NCBI GenBank assembly: GCA_963846855.1 | Contig: CAWJXK010000004.1 | Span: forward strand, 1-64,000 | Direction: 5' to 3' | Length of the DNA: 64,000 nucleotides | Origin: CAIWHR01 sp963846855 | GTDB lineage: Bacteria; Pseudomonadota; Gammaproteobacteria; Burkholderiales; Casimicrobiaceae | Shown: piece by piece, positions 1 through 8,133 of the stretch | Numbering within the stretch: position 1 is the first letter of the stretch | How the letters are laid out: every line of letters begins with the position of its first letter | Made by a program: the position numbers and the translations under genes | The notes under the pieces: generated by a model | Database searches by the model: none | What the model was told of the DNA's origin: nothing | Seen by the model: only the letters and a program-made list of their open reading frames with translations

Positions 1-394
1 CGCCCGAGCCGATCGCGACAATGCCGAACTCGGGCTCGAGAACGTCACCCGTCCCCGTGATCACGAGCGACGCGGTGCGGTCCGCCACCGCCAGCATCGC
101 CTCCAGCCGCCGCAGGATGCGATCCGCCCTCCAGTCCTTGGCGAGCTCGACGGCCGCCCGCGTAAGGTGCCCCTGGTGCTTGTCGAGCTTGGCCTCGAAG
201 CGCTCGAACAGCGTGAAGGCATCGGCCGTCGCGCCGGCAAACCCAGCCAGCACGCGGTCGTTGTGGATCCGGCGCACCTTGCGCGCGGTCGCCTTGATGA
301 CGACGTTGCCCAGCGTGACCTGGCCGTCGCCGCCGAGCGCCACCTCGCCGTCGCGCCGGACCGAGAGAATCGTCGTGCCGTGAAAAGGTTCCAT
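1..394 (-). CDS. hslV: ATP-dependent protease subunit HslV (5' part only, runs off the window edge)
   Basis: HslV is the threonine-protease dodecamer that pairs with the HslU ATPase to degrade unfolded cytoplasmic proteins. About 131 codons are visible, reading from ATG at 394 down to base 1 with no stop. The N-terminus reads MEPFHGTTILSVRRDG; processing before Thr7 would expose the catalytic Thr, as in other betaproteobacterial HslV proteins that carry a short propeptide. The following stretch GGDGQVTLGN and the later segment with GFAGATADAFTLFERFEAK are typical. No strong Shine-Dalgarno is seen. The partner hslU is not adjacent: it lies 9.4 kb away on the other strand, which is unusual because the two are normally an operon. 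Confidence 0.93.
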   Translation of the reverse strand, partial: MEPFHGTTILSVRRDGEVALGGDGQVTLGNVVIKATARKVRRIHNDRVLAGFAGATADAFTLFERFEAKLDKHQGHLTRAAVELAKDWRADRILRRLEAMLAVADRTASLVITGTGDVLEPEFGIVAIGSG

Positions 395-468
395 TGGGCC
401 TGTGGGCGCGCGGCGCGCGTCAGTTGTCGCCGTTCCGGGGTAGCCGCGCGCGGAGCACCGCGAGCCTG

Positions 469-522
469 GGCCGGGCGGGCGGGGCGCGGAAAGCGTTTCC
501 GGGCCCCGCGAAACGCCCGGCC
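469..522. other. Long GC-rich stem-loop between the STAS gene and hslV
   Basis: Two nested inverted repeats are visible. The outer pair is GGCCGGGCG (469-477) with CGCCCGGCC (514-522). The inner pair is CGGGGCGCGGAAA (480-492) with TTTCCGGGCCCCG (496-508), one mismatch, around a 3-nt loop. The structure sits between the STAS stop codon (539) and the hslV start (394) on the minus strand. There is no T-run, so it is either a pause/attenuator-type hairpin or a decayed terminator. Confidence 0.55.
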
Positions 523-538
523 GGGCCCCGTTCTGCCG

Positions 539-1810
539 CTATTCTGGCTTCTTGACGAAGTGCCGGGGCGAAATGCCGATGAGCAGCAACATGGCCCGGA
601 TGATCGGCGATGCACCGATGATATGGATGGCTTTTCGCTGCGTCTCGACGCGGGTGATGAGGTTGAGCAGCGCGCCCGCGCAGACGAAATCGACGCGATC
701 GACGGCGGTCATGTCCACCGAGCATACCGGGTGCTGCTGCGCGAACAGCGCGAGCTTCCCCAACTGCGCCGTCGTCGCGCCGGCCATGACGCCGGACCAA
801 ATTAGCGTTTCGCCGACGATTTCGGGCTCTTCCGGCGTGGGAGCGGCATCGGCCCCCGGAGCGCGCTTTGCGGCCGGCGGCGACTTCGGGAGGGGCGGGG
901 GCTCCCAGGACGGTGGCGACATCTCGAACGCCACCGCGAATTCAACGGCACGGTCCTCGAAGCGGACCCGGTCGTTCGCCCACTGAAGGAGCTCGAGCGA
1001 CAGCAGCCAGGCACCCTGGCCTCCATCGATGCCCTTCTTGAGGGCGGCGTCGAGCAGGGGTTGCAGCTTTTCCATTCGCTGCAGCTGCAGCTGGAATTTC
1101 TGCCGCCGCGCGTCACCCAGCGCCTGCGCGACCAGGCGCGCGCCTTCATCGTCGAATCCCGTCACCGACATGGCGTCTAGCCGGGTCCCGGCGAGCGACT
1201 TCGCCATCGCCTTGCGCAGTCCCTCGAGTTGCGTCGCCGTCGCGGCGGTGAGCTTCCCGGTGAGGCCGATGTATCCGCCCGGAGCGGCGCGCGGCCCGGG
1301 CACCGGCGTCGCCGACGCTTCCCACGGCGGCGCCGAGCGCTCGAACTGTACGACGTACTGCAGCGCCAGTTGGTCGAACGTCGTCCGGTCGCCCGCGCGC
1401 TGCAGGAGATCGAACAGCGCGAGCCACGCGAGGGGCGAGAGCTTCGCGTCGTGGTCGGTCTTGATGCCTTGGTCGAGAACGATCCGCGCCTTGCCTGCCT
1501 GCCCGCTCGCGTAGAGCAGCGCGGCGTTCTCGAGCACCGAGCAGAGGCCGGGATTGGCTTGCCCGACCTCGAATGCCTGCTGCGCGGGCGACCATTCGAT
1601 CAGGCTTGCGCCGTCGACGGAAATGTCGCCCGCTGGATCCATGCGCGGGCGCGTGTTGCCCGCTTTCTCGGCCGCATTGGCGGCGAGATCCCGTGCGGTG
1701 GGTGGGGGCATTGCCCGCGGCAGCACGGCGGAAGGGGCGAATTCCGGCTTTCCGGGTTCGCGCCCTTTCGGCTCGGGTTTTTTCGCAGGTGGTTTCTGGA
1801 ACAACGCCAT
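539..1810 (-). CDS. STAS-domain protein with internally duplicated architecture
   Basis: 423 aa if translated from ATG at 1810 (MALFQKPPAKK); an upstream in-frame start is possible but the lysine/proline-rich start is the more natural one. No signal peptide. Residues 1-60 are low complexity. Then come a helical block ending in PPWE (about 108-164), a divergent STAS-like stretch (178-236), a second helical block ending in PPSWE (249-303) and a clearer C-terminal STAS fold (332-415; VDMTAVDRVDFVCAGALLNL). STAS domains usually bind nucleotides or act as anti-sigma-antagonist or scaffold modules; the phosphorylatable Ser/Thr of classical antagonists is not evident, so no specific role is assigned. 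A minus-strand -10-like GATAAT lies at 1915-1910. hslV follows downstream in the same direction. Confidence 0.8.
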   Translation of the reverse strand: MALFQKPPAKKPEPKGREPGKPEFAPSAVLPRAMPPPTARDLAANAAEKAGNTRPRMDPAGDISVDGASLIEWSPAQQAFEVGQANPGLCSVLENAALLYASGQAGKARIVLDQGIKTDHDAKLSPLAWLALFDLLQRAGDRTTFDQLALQYVVQFERSAPPWEASATPVPGPRAAPGGYIGLTGKLTAATATQLEGLRKAMAKSLAGTRLDAMSVTGFDDEGARLVAQALGDARRQKFQLQLQRMEKLQPLLDAALKKGIDGGQGAWLLSLELLQWANDRVRFEDRAVEFAVAFEMSPPSWEPPPLPKSPPAAKRAPGADAAPTPEEPEIVGETLIWSGVMAGATTAQLGKLALFAQQHPVCSVDMTAVDRVDFVCAGALLNLITRVETQRKAIHIIGASPIIRAMLLLIGISPRHFVKKPE

Positions 1811-2030
1811 CACAATTTCAATCGGTCTTTCGAATCCTCGGACGCGCCGTTCGATTCGCGCGCTCCCGCGTGCCGGCAACGAACGTGCTGCGGAGCGAGG
1901 GGGACTGCGATTATCGGCCTGCCCTCCCCGAGGATCAAGCCGACGGCCGAATTGCCACGCGGCGCGATGCCACGGCTTGCTAGAATGGACGCCGCCCGGT
2001 CCGTCGGCCGCTCAATCGTGGAGGATGCGC

Positions 2031-2126
2031 ATGAAAAACCCGCTCGACTCGCTTTGGGGAACCGTCATTTCAGGCCTGGTCCTCACCGTTATCCTGTACG
2101 AGCTGTTCAAGAACTTTCTCAACTGA
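2031..2126 (+). CDS. Small single-pass membrane protein (31 aa)
   Basis: The ORF MKNPLDSLWGTVISGLVL... encodes 31 aa with one hydrophobic helix (about residues 9-26) and a charged N-terminus. It is preceded by a good GTGGAGG Shine-Dalgarno with 6-nt spacing to ATG 2031; the ATG at 2025 would overlap that site and is less likely. A TAGAAT -10-like hexamer is at 1981-1986. It lies 14 nt upstream of the PuuD-like gene, so the two are probably co-transcribed. The family is not recognised. Confidence 0.6.
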   Translation: MKNPLDSLWGTVISGLVLTVILYELFKNFLN

Positions 2127-2140
2127 CGGGGGCGACGACC

Positions 2141-2620
2141 ATGGAAATCATTCCTGCACTGGCGCGCTGGGTGCACTTTCTCGCCGGAATCATGTGGATC
2201 GGCCTCCTGTACTACTTCAACTTCGTCCAGGTGGCCGCGCTCAAGGCCGCCACGGCCGACGGGACCAACGCCGGCATCACCAAGCACGTGGCCCCGCTCG
2301 CGCTCTTCTACTTTCGCTGGGCCGCGGTGGTGACGTGGCTGGCCGGCGCGGCGCTGCTCGGCGGCAACTTCATGAGCGCCTTCACGCTGTCGAAGGGCTA
2401 CGCCGGGATCGGCATCGGCGCATGGCTCGGCACCATCATGCTGCTCAACGTGTGGGGGATCATCTGGCCCAACCAGAAGAAGATTCTCGGGATGAAGCCC
2501 GCGACGGACGAGGAGAAGAACAAGGCGCGCCGTTTCGCCTTTCTCGCGTCGCGCGCCAACACCATGCTCTCGCTTCCGATGCTGTTCTTCATGGCCACCG
2601 GCTGGCATCACCCGTTCTAG
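2141..2620 (+). CDS. PuuD/urate-hydroxylase-like membrane protein
   Basis: 159 aa with four or five hydrophobic segments. The start MEIIPALARWVHFLAGIMW and the histidine and tryptophan positions (RWVHFLAG, GWHHPF at the C-terminus) match the membrane part of PuuD-type urate hydroxylases, which have an N-terminal membrane module with haem-ligand-type histidines and a C-terminal cytochrome c domain. Only the membrane module is present here and no CXXCH is seen, so urate oxidation is doubtful; many betaproteobacteria carry this short stand-alone form. It ends 51 bp before a strong bidirectional terminator. Confidence 0.75.
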   Translation: MEIIPALARWVHFLAGIMWIGLLYYFNFVQVAALKAATADGTNAGITKHVAPLALFYFRWAAVVTWLAGAALLGGNFMSAFTLSKGYAGIGIGAWLGTIMLLNVWGIIWPNQKKILGMKPATDEEKNKARRFAFLASRANTMLSLPMLFFMATGWHHPF

Positions 2621-2670
2621 CGCGGCGCTTCGCGCCCTTGGGTGCGGCGCTGCGGGCGCGCCGGCAATGA

Positions 2671-2700
2671 AAAAGGGGATGGAATCGTCCATCCCCTTTT
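2671..2700. terminator. Bidirectional rho-independent terminator
   Basis: A perfect 13-bp stem AAAAGGGGATGGA / TCCATCCCCTTTT with loop ATCG. The A-run and T-run on either side make it usable from both strands, so it closes the PuuD-like transcript and could stop minus-strand transcription coming from dksA. Confidence 0.9.
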
Positions 2701-2982
2701 CTCGAGCTTCGGACCACGCCGGACGAGGTCCGGCCTTCAGTCTCGGCCTCCACGTGGCTTGAGATTCGCGACCGTCGCGTTGTCGGCCTCAAGCGTCGAC
2801 TCGCGTTTGTTCGCATCCCCGTGCCTGCGGCACGGTTCGGCTTCCGCACGACCTGCGTACAATGAAAGGTCGCGTCGTCGGCCTCCGAACGCGATTCGCG
2901 TTTGCTCGCATCCCCTTGGCGCTACGCGCCGTGGGGCCCCTGCTCGCCGCTCACGCGTTCCCCCTGCTCACCGCTCGCGCCG
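2701..2982. repeat. Intergenic region with a 44-bp imperfect direct repeat
   Basis: No gene is seen here. Two related stretches occur at about 2777-2820 and 2872-2915, both running from GCG(T)TGTCGGCCTC to CGCGTTTG(T/C)TCGCATCCCC, with the 3' halves almost identical. The copies are about 95 bp apart. Their function is unknown. Confidence 0.5.
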
Positions 2983-3438
2983 CTAATCGCCGTAGAGCTT
3001 CTGCACGCGCTCGCGCCGTTCCTGCGCTTCGAGCGACAGGGTCGCAGTGGGTCGGGCGAGCAGGCGCGGAACGCCGATCGGCTCGCCGGTCTCCTCGCAA
3101 TAGCCGTAGCTGCCGTCGTCGATCAGCTTGATCGACTTCTCGATCTTCTTGAGGAGCTTGCGCTCGCGGTCGCGCGTGCGAAGCTCGAGCGTGTATTCCT
3201 CCTCGAGCGTCGCGCGGTCGGAAGGATCAGTGGTGATCTCGCTTTCGCGCAGGTGCTCGCCGGTGTCGTCGGCGTTCTGCAACAGCTGGTCGCGCAGCTC
3301 CATCAGGCGCGATCGGAAGAAAGCGAGCTGCGCCTCGTTCATGTAATCCTTGTCCGGCGCCTTCAGCAGGTCCTCCTCCGTGAGGACCTTGGGCTTCTTG
3401 ACGACGGTTGCGCTCGCGGTTGCCTGCTTTGCTGCCAT
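2983..3438 (-). CDS. dksA: RNA polymerase-binding transcription factor DksA
   Basis: 151 aa. DksA inserts a coiled coil into the RNA polymerase secondary channel and works with ppGpp in the stringent response. The coiled-coil tip motif DxxDxA is present (DPSDRA). The C-terminal zinc-finger region reads YGYCEETGEPIGVPRLLA and keeps only one of the four cysteines, which is the usual state in many beta- and alphaproteobacterial DksA proteins. ATG 3438 (MAAKQ) is chosen because AGAGG sits 5-6 nt upstream; an ATG 21 nt earlier lacks such a site. Confidence 0.95.
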   Translation of the reverse strand: MAAKQATASATVVKKPKVLTEEDLLKAPDKDYMNEAQLAFFRSRLMELRDQLLQNADDTGEHLRESEITTDPSDRATLEEEYTLELRTRDRERKLLKKIEKSIKLIDDGSYGYCEETGEPIGVPRLLARPTATLSLEAQERRERVQKLYGD

Positions 3439-3583
3439 GCTGACCTCTGTGCCTTTCATCGCGTTGCCGCGCGCTTCGATCCGAGCCGGCGACCGCTTTG
3501 GCCGCCCTGTCCTCTCGCTGCGCGTTCACGGCAACTCAGTTTCGTCCCTCAGTTACGTCATTCGCTGCCGCATCAAATCGTTC

Positions 3584-3589
3584 ATTATA
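3584..3589 (-). promoter_or_regulatory. Candidate -10 element for dksA
   Basis: TATAAT on the minus strand, about 145 nt upstream of the dksA start. No convincing -35 is seen, so the call rests on the perfect hexamer in otherwise GC-rich sequence. A long leader is plausible for dksA. Confidence 0.4.
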
Positions 3590-3664
3590 GCGGTTCGGCG
3601 CCGAACATCGCCATCCTTCCTCCGGCGCGCCGCTCGACGCTCCCGCCGAACCTGCGGTCCCCCG

Positions 3665-3670
3665 TATAAT
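3665..3670 (+). promoter_or_regulatory. Candidate -10 element for pyrC
   Basis: A perfect TATAAT hexamer 22 nt before the pyrC ATG. The implied start site near 3677 gives a short leader that still contains the AAGGA ribosome-binding site. No clear -35 is visible. Confidence 0.45.
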
Positions 3671-3692
3671 CTTGAAAAAACAAGGACCTTTC

Positions 3693-4793
3693 ATGACGCC
3701 CCCCGCCGGAAACGCCGCGTCCGCCGCGCCCGCGACCCTGTCGCTTGCACGGCCTGACGACTGGCACGTCCACTTGCGGGACGGCCCGGCACTCGCTGCG
3801 GTCGCCGGCGCCACCGCGCGCGCCTTCGGACGAGCAATCGTCATGCCTAACCTCATGCCGCCGGTGACCACGACGGACGCGGCGCGCGCCTATCGCGATC
3901 GCATCCTGGCCGCCCTGCCGTCCGGCAGCGGATTCCAACCCCTGATGACGCTCTATCTCACCGACCGCACCGATGCCGCCGAGATCGCGCGGGCGAAAGC
4001 GTCCGGATTCATCCATGCGGTGAAGTATTACCCGGCCGGCGCCACGACCCACTCGGAGGCCGGCGTCACCGCGCTTGCGCGAACGTTTCCCGCGCTGGCG
4101 GCCATGGAGAAGCACGGCGTCGTGCTGTCGGTGCACGGCGAAGTGACCGATCCCGACGTCGACGTCTTCGATCGCGAGCGTGTGTTCATCGAGCGCCATC
4201 TCAGCGCAATCGTGCGCGACTTTCCTCAGCTGCGCATCGTGCTGGAGCACGTCACGACGAAGGACGCGGCCGATTTCGTCGGCGCGGCACGGGAAGGCGT
4301 CGCCGCGACGATCACGCCGCAGCACCTGCTCTATTCGCGCAATGCGCTGCTCGCGGGGGGCTTGCGGCCCCATCTCTATTGCATGCCGGTGCTCAAGCGC
4401 GAATCGCACCGCCAGGCGCTCGTCGCCGCCGCGACGTCGGGATCGCCCAAATTCTTCCTGGGCACCGATTCGGCGCCGCATGCGAAGCACCGCAAGGAGT
4501 CATCGTGCTGCGGCGCCGGCTGCTACACCGCCCATGCCGCGCTCGAGCTCTACGCCGAAGCCTTCGAGGATGCCGGAGCGCTCGACCGGCTCGAGGCATT
4601 CGCGAGCTTCTTCGGCGCCGACTTCTACCGCCTTCCGCGCAACGGCGGGCGGGTCACGCTTTCGCGCGAGGCGTGGACCGTCCCGGAGGCGTACCCCTTC
4701 GCGGATGGCCTGCTCGTGCCGCTTCGCGCCGGCGAGACGCTGCGCTGGCGCATGCTCGAAGCGGGAACCGCGGAGGCCCGGGTGCTATCCTAG
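3693..4793 (+). CDS. pyrC: Dihydroorotase, class II (pyrimidine biosynthesis)
   Basis: 366 aa; cyclises carbamoyl-aspartate to dihydroorotate in the cytoplasm. Hallmarks of the zinc amidohydrolase fold are present: metal-binding HxH in DDWHVHLRDG, the lysine that becomes carboxylated in AVKYYPAGATTHSE, His in VHGE and LEHVTT, and the Asp in GTDSAPH. ATG 3693 is preferred because AAGGA lies 6 nt upstream; a TTG at 3672 would extend it by seven codons and overlaps the promoter. Length is near the 340-350 aa usual for E. coli-type PyrC. It ends 6 nt before the RNase P RNA. Confidence 0.95.
   Translation: MTPPAGNAASAAPATLSLARPDDWHVHLRDGPALAAVAGATARAFGRAIVMPNLMPPVTTTDAARAYRDRILAALPSGSGFQPLMTLYLTDRTDAAEIARAKASGFIHAVKYYPAGATTHSEAGVTALARTFPALAAMEKHGVVLSVHGEVTDPDVDVFDRERVFIERHLSAIVRDFPQLRIVLEHVTTKDAADFVGAAREGVAATITPQHLLYSRNALLAGGLRPHLYCMPVLKRESHRQALVAAATSGSPKFFLGTDSAPHAKHRKESSCCGAGCYTAHAALELYAEAFEDAGALDRLEAFASFFGADFYRLPRNGGRVTLSREAWTVPEAYPFADGLLVPLRAGETLRWRMLEAGTAEARVLS
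4786..4791 (+). promoter_or_regulatory. Candidate -10 of rnpB inside the pyrC 3' end
   Basis: TATCCT, 8 nt upstream of the inferred 5' end of RNase P RNA. It overlaps the last codons of pyrC, so the rnpB promoter appears to be embedded in the coding sequence. No strong -35 is visible. Confidence 0.4.
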
Positions 4794-4799
4794 TCGTTC

Positions 4800-5156
4800 G
4801 AAGCCAGCCAGACCGTCGCCGCCCGCGTCAGCGAAAGCCGCCGCGGGGGGAGGAAAGTCCGGGCTCCACAGAGCAGGATGCCGGGTAACGCCCGGCCGCT
4901 ATAAGTCGCCGCTAGCGCGAACGACGAAGGTGAGGAACAGGGCCACAGAGACGAGTCGCCGCGGGTCAAACCGCGGCGGGTGAAACGCGGCAACCTCCAT
5001 CCGGAGCAACACCAAGTAGGCGGACATTGACGCTGCTCGCCGAGTCCGCGGGTAGGTGGCACGAGCGCAGCGGCAACGCTGCGCCTAGAGGAATGGCGGT
5101 CATAGCGCGCCTTACGAACGCGCCGTAACAGAACCCGGCTTATCGGCTGACTTCGG
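4800..5156 (+). ncRNA. rnpB: RNase P RNA, bacterial type A
   Basis: The catalytic RNA that matures tRNA 5' ends. Conserved blocks are visible in the right order: a 5' end resembling GAAGCCAGCCAGACCGTCGC, then GGAGGAAAGTCCGGGCTCC, AACAGGGCCACAGAGACGAG, GGTGAAACGCGGCAACCTCC, then GAGCAACACCAAGTAGGC, GGTAGGTGGCACGAGC and the 3' block CAGAACCCGGCTTATCGGCT. The first and last about 10 nt pair to form helix P1. The ends are set by that pairing and could be off by a few bases. Confidence 0.96.
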
Positions 5157-5165
5157 TTTTACATC

Positions 5166-5202
5166 ATGGCGCCCCACGGCGAAATCCGCGGGGCGTCGCC
5201 AT
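5166..5202. terminator. Hairpin downstream of rnpB, possible terminator
   Basis: ATGGCG (5166-5171) pairs with CGCCAT (5197-5202), and the adjacent CCCC pairs with GGGG, leaving a 3-nt bulge. The T-run is short. It lies between rnpB and the convergent MFS gene. Confidence 0.4.
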
Positions 5203-5215
5203 TTAGTGCCTGCCG

Positions 5216-6415
5216 TCAGCGAGCGCGGATGGCAACCTGGTAGGCGAGAAGGGCGACGAGTCCGCCGGCGCCGAGCAGGTACGCGGTGATCGTTCGCGAC
5301 GGGTCGAACGGAAACGCCAGCGTCAGCGCCACCGGTGCGGCCGCGCGGGCGATGAGCTGCGGCCGCGCGAGGCGCCCGAGCAGCGTCCCGAATTCGCGCC
5401 TGCCGAAGAGCTCGGCCGGCACCGTTCCGCGCACGATGGTCATCACGCCGTTGCTGACGCCGTAGAGCACCGCGAAGCCCACCGCCGCGGCCTTGAGTCC
5501 GTGCAGCTGCGTCAGCAACGCGCAGGCGAGCGCCAGCAGGATGAACGCGAGCGTGCCGACGGTCCGGGCGCGCAGGAGCCGCCCGTGCGAGAACTCGACG
5601 ACGCGCCCGGCGACCTGCATCGGTCCGATCAGCGCGCCGATCAGCACGGCATCGGCCGCCGAGATTCCCGCCGTCGTCATGAGACCGATGAGGTGCGCCG
5701 ACACGGCCGACGCGATGAACGCCGCACCGGCGAGCGCGATCGCGAGCCACACGAAGGTTCGCTTCGCGGCCGCGGTGACGCCGGCCTCATCAGGTGCCTC
5801 GGGCGGCGGAGCCGGCTCGACGTGGCGCGCGTCGCGCGGTATCGCCGCGAGGTGCAGCGGCAGGCAGACGACGATGTGCAGCACCGCATACACCGCGAAT
5901 GTCACGCGCCAGCCCGCGGCCTGCGAGAGCCATTGCGACGCCGGCCAGAACACGGTGCTCGCGAAGCCACCGAACAACGTGAGCGCGGTGACGGCGCGGC
6001 GGTAATGCACGCCGCTGATGTGGTGGAGCGTCGCGAACGCCGGATCGTAGAGGCACAGCGCCATCGCCACGCCGGCGAGAATCCAGCCGGCACACACGCT
6101 CACCGGGCCTTGGGCAAGCGCGAGCACGGTCAGCGCGAGCGCGCCTGCAATCGAGCCGGCCGCGAGCACCTCGCGCGAGCGCCCGGCGTCGATCAGCCGC
6201 CCGACCCACGGAGAGGTCGCGCCCGACACGAACAAACCCGCGGAGAAGGCGCCGAAGAGGAGCATGTCGCCGACGCCGAGCTCCGCACGCATCGGCGCGC
6301 CGAGCACGGCGATCGTGTAGAAGAGCGTGCCCCACGAGATGATCTGCGCGACGCCGAGCGCGGCGATCCGCGCGCCGAGATGACGCGCGCTCGCAGCGCC
6401 TCCATCAGCGGACAC
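5216..6415 (-). CDS. Major facilitator superfamily transporter
   Basis: 399 aa with about 12 hydrophobic segments and the central loop near residues 195-215 typical of the 6+6 MFS fold. The loop after TM2 reads GRLIDAGRSR, a weak form of the MFS motif A. The substrate cannot be told from the sequence; the family includes monocarboxylate and drug transporters. The start overlaps the 3' end of the oxidoreductase gene by 11 bp, so the two are probably translated from one message. Confidence 0.8.
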   Translation of the reverse strand: MSADGGAASARHLGARIAALGVAQIISWGTLFYTIAVLGAPMRAELGVGDMLLFGAFSAGLFVSGATSPWVGRLIDAGRSREVLAAGSIAGALALTVLALAQGPVSVCAGWILAGVAMALCLYDPAFATLHHISGVHYRRAVTALTLFGGFASTVFWPASQWLSQAAGWRVTFAVYAVLHIVVCLPLHLAAIPRDARHVEPAPPPEAPDEAGVTAAAKRTFVWLAIALAGAAFIASAVSAHLIGLMTTAGISAADAVLIGALIGPMQVAGRVVEFSHGRLLRARTVGTLAFILLALACALLTQLHGLKAAAVGFAVLYGVSNGVMTIVRGTVPAELFGRREFGTLLGRLARPQLIARAAAPVALTLAFPFDPSRTITAYLLGAGGLVALLAYQVAIRAR

Positions 6416-8039
6416 GGCGGCGCGCGTCGCGCAGGATCTCGCGCGCCGCGTTGTGTCCCGGCACGCCGGTCACGCCGCCGCCCGGATGCGTTCCCGCGCC
6501 GCACAGATACAGCCCGCGCACCGGCGTGCGGTAATCGGCGTGGCCCAGCACCGGGCGCGCGGAAAAGAGCTGATCGAGCGACAGCGCCCCGTGGAAGATG
6601 TCGCCGCCGATGAGGCCGAACTCGCGCTCGAGGTCCTGCGGCGTCAGCGCGCGGCGGCCGACGACGCTCGCCGCGAAGTTCGGGGCGTGGCGATTGACGG
6701 TCGCGATCATCAGGTCGGCGACTTCGTCGCGCGCGTCGTCCCACGTTCGTCCGGGCTGCACCGTGCCAAGGTCGGGGTGCACGTGCTGGCAGAAGAGGCT
6801 TGCGACGTGCATGCCCGCCGGCGCGAGCGACGTGTCGACGACCGACGGAATCAGCACCTCGACGATGGGCTCGCGCGACCATCCTTCGGTCTTCGCATCG
6901 AAATACGCGCGCTCCATGTAGCCGAGCGACGGGCCGATCACGATGCCGCTGCCGTGGTGCGCCTCCGCCGTTCGGCCGGGGAGCACGGTGAAATCGGGCA
7001 GTTCCGACAGCGCGACGTTCATCCGGAACGTGCCGGACCCGCAGCGGTAGGCGCCAATGCGCGCGCGAAAATCGGCGTCGAGGTGCTCGGGCGCCACGAG
7101 CCGCTCGAACAGGAGCTTCGGATTGACGTTGGCGACGACGCGCCGGGCTTCGACCATTTCGCCGCCCTCGAGCAGCACGCCGGCCGCGCGCCCCGCCTTG
7201 ACGACGACGCGCTCGACCGGCGCGCTCACGCGAAGGGTCACGCCGCGAGCGGCGCATTCCTTCGCCATCGCCTGCGTGATCGCGCCCATGCCGCCGATCG
7301 CGTGGCCCCACTGGCCGCGCTGGCCGTTGACCTCGCCGAATACGTGGTGCAGCAGCACGTAGGCGGATCCCGGGGTGTAGGGGCTCGCGAAATTGCCGAC
7401 GATCGCATCGAAGCCGAACGCCGCCTTGATCGGCGCCGACTCGAACCAGCGGTCGAGCACGTCGCCGGCGCTCTTGGCGAACAGATCGAGCACGTCGCGG
7501 CGGCCGGCCAGGTCGAGCGCGCGGAAACGCCGCGCGATCTTCAAGGTGTCGAGCCAGCGCGCGACGTCGGTGAATTTTCCCGGAGCGAGCGAAGGCGGCG
7601 TCGCAAAAAGCAGCTCGCGCAGCACGTCGGCGACGCGATCGAGCATCGCGTAGTATGCGGGCAAGGCGTCCGCGTCGCGACGCGAGAACTTCGCGACCTC
7701 GGATTGCGTCGCCGCGAGCCCGCCGCCGACCTTGAGGTAGCCGCCCTCGGGCAGCGGCAGGAAATTCGACACCGGGCGCAACACGACCTTGAGCCCGTGC
7801 TCCGCGAGACGCAGCTCGCGCACGATGCGCGGATTGAGCAGGCTGACGGTGTAGCTCGCCGTCGAGTTGCGAAACCCGGGGTGGAATTCCTCGGTGACCG
7901 CGGCGCCGCCCAGCACGCCGCGCCGCTCGAGCACGCAGACATCCTGGCCCGCGGCGGCGAGGTACGCCGCGCAGACGAGGCCGTTGTGGCCGCCGCCGAC
8001 GATGACGGCGTCGAAGCGGCGGGAACTTTGCGAGGTCAC
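6405..8039 (-). CDS. Phytoene-desaturase-type NAD(P)/FAD oxidoreductase
   Basis: 544 aa. The N-terminal dinucleotide fold reads DAVIVGGGHNGLVCAAYLA (GxGxxG class) followed by the acidic end of beta-2 (LERRGVLGG). The C-terminus has the FAD-contact segment GLYLCGAGTHPGGGVTGVPG. This is the phytoene-dehydrogenase/PYROXD2-like family. No carotenoid genes are nearby, so carotenoid work is not implied. It is followed by the MFS gene with an 11-bp overlap. Confidence 0.85.
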   Translation of the reverse strand: MTSQSSRRFDAVIVGGGHNGLVCAAYLAAAGQDVCVLERRGVLGGAAVTEEFHPGFRNSTASYTVSLLNPRIVRELRLAEHGLKVVLRPVSNFLPLPEGGYLKVGGGLAATQSEVAKFSRRDADALPAYYAMLDRVADVLRELLFATPPSLAPGKFTDVARWLDTLKIARRFRALDLAGRRDVLDLFAKSAGDVLDRWFESAPIKAAFGFDAIVGNFASPYTPGSAYVLLHHVFGEVNGQRGQWGHAIGGMGAITQAMAKECAARGVTLRVSAPVERVVVKAGRAAGVLLEGGEMVEARRVVANVNPKLLFERLVAPEHLDADFRARIGAYRCGSGTFRMNVALSELPDFTVLPGRTAEAHHGSGIVIGPSLGYMERAYFDAKTEGWSREPIVEVLIPSVVDTSLAPAGMHVASLFCQHVHPDLGTVQPGRTWDDARDEVADLMIATVNRHAPNFAASVVGRRALTPQDLEREFGLIGGDIFHGALSLDQLFSARPVLGHADYRTPVRGLYLCGAGTHPGGGVTGVPGHNAAREILRDARRRVR

Positions 8040-8133
8040 GGGAGCGTGCCTGGAGTCGGACGGGAACCGGAGCAGCGACAGTCACGCGGCGGCGGCCAGG
8101 CCTCGCGGCGGACGCGACGCGGCGGCCGAGTCG

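Noticed and set aside
1229..2620. A 463-codon plus-strand frame ending with the PuuD-like protein.
   Set aside because: The upstream part is antisense to the STAS gene. ATG 2141 begins the recognisable protein.
2983..3438. Loss of three of four zinc-finger cysteines in DksA as a novelty.
   Set aside because: This is the ordinary state in many beta- and alphaproteobacterial DksA proteins.
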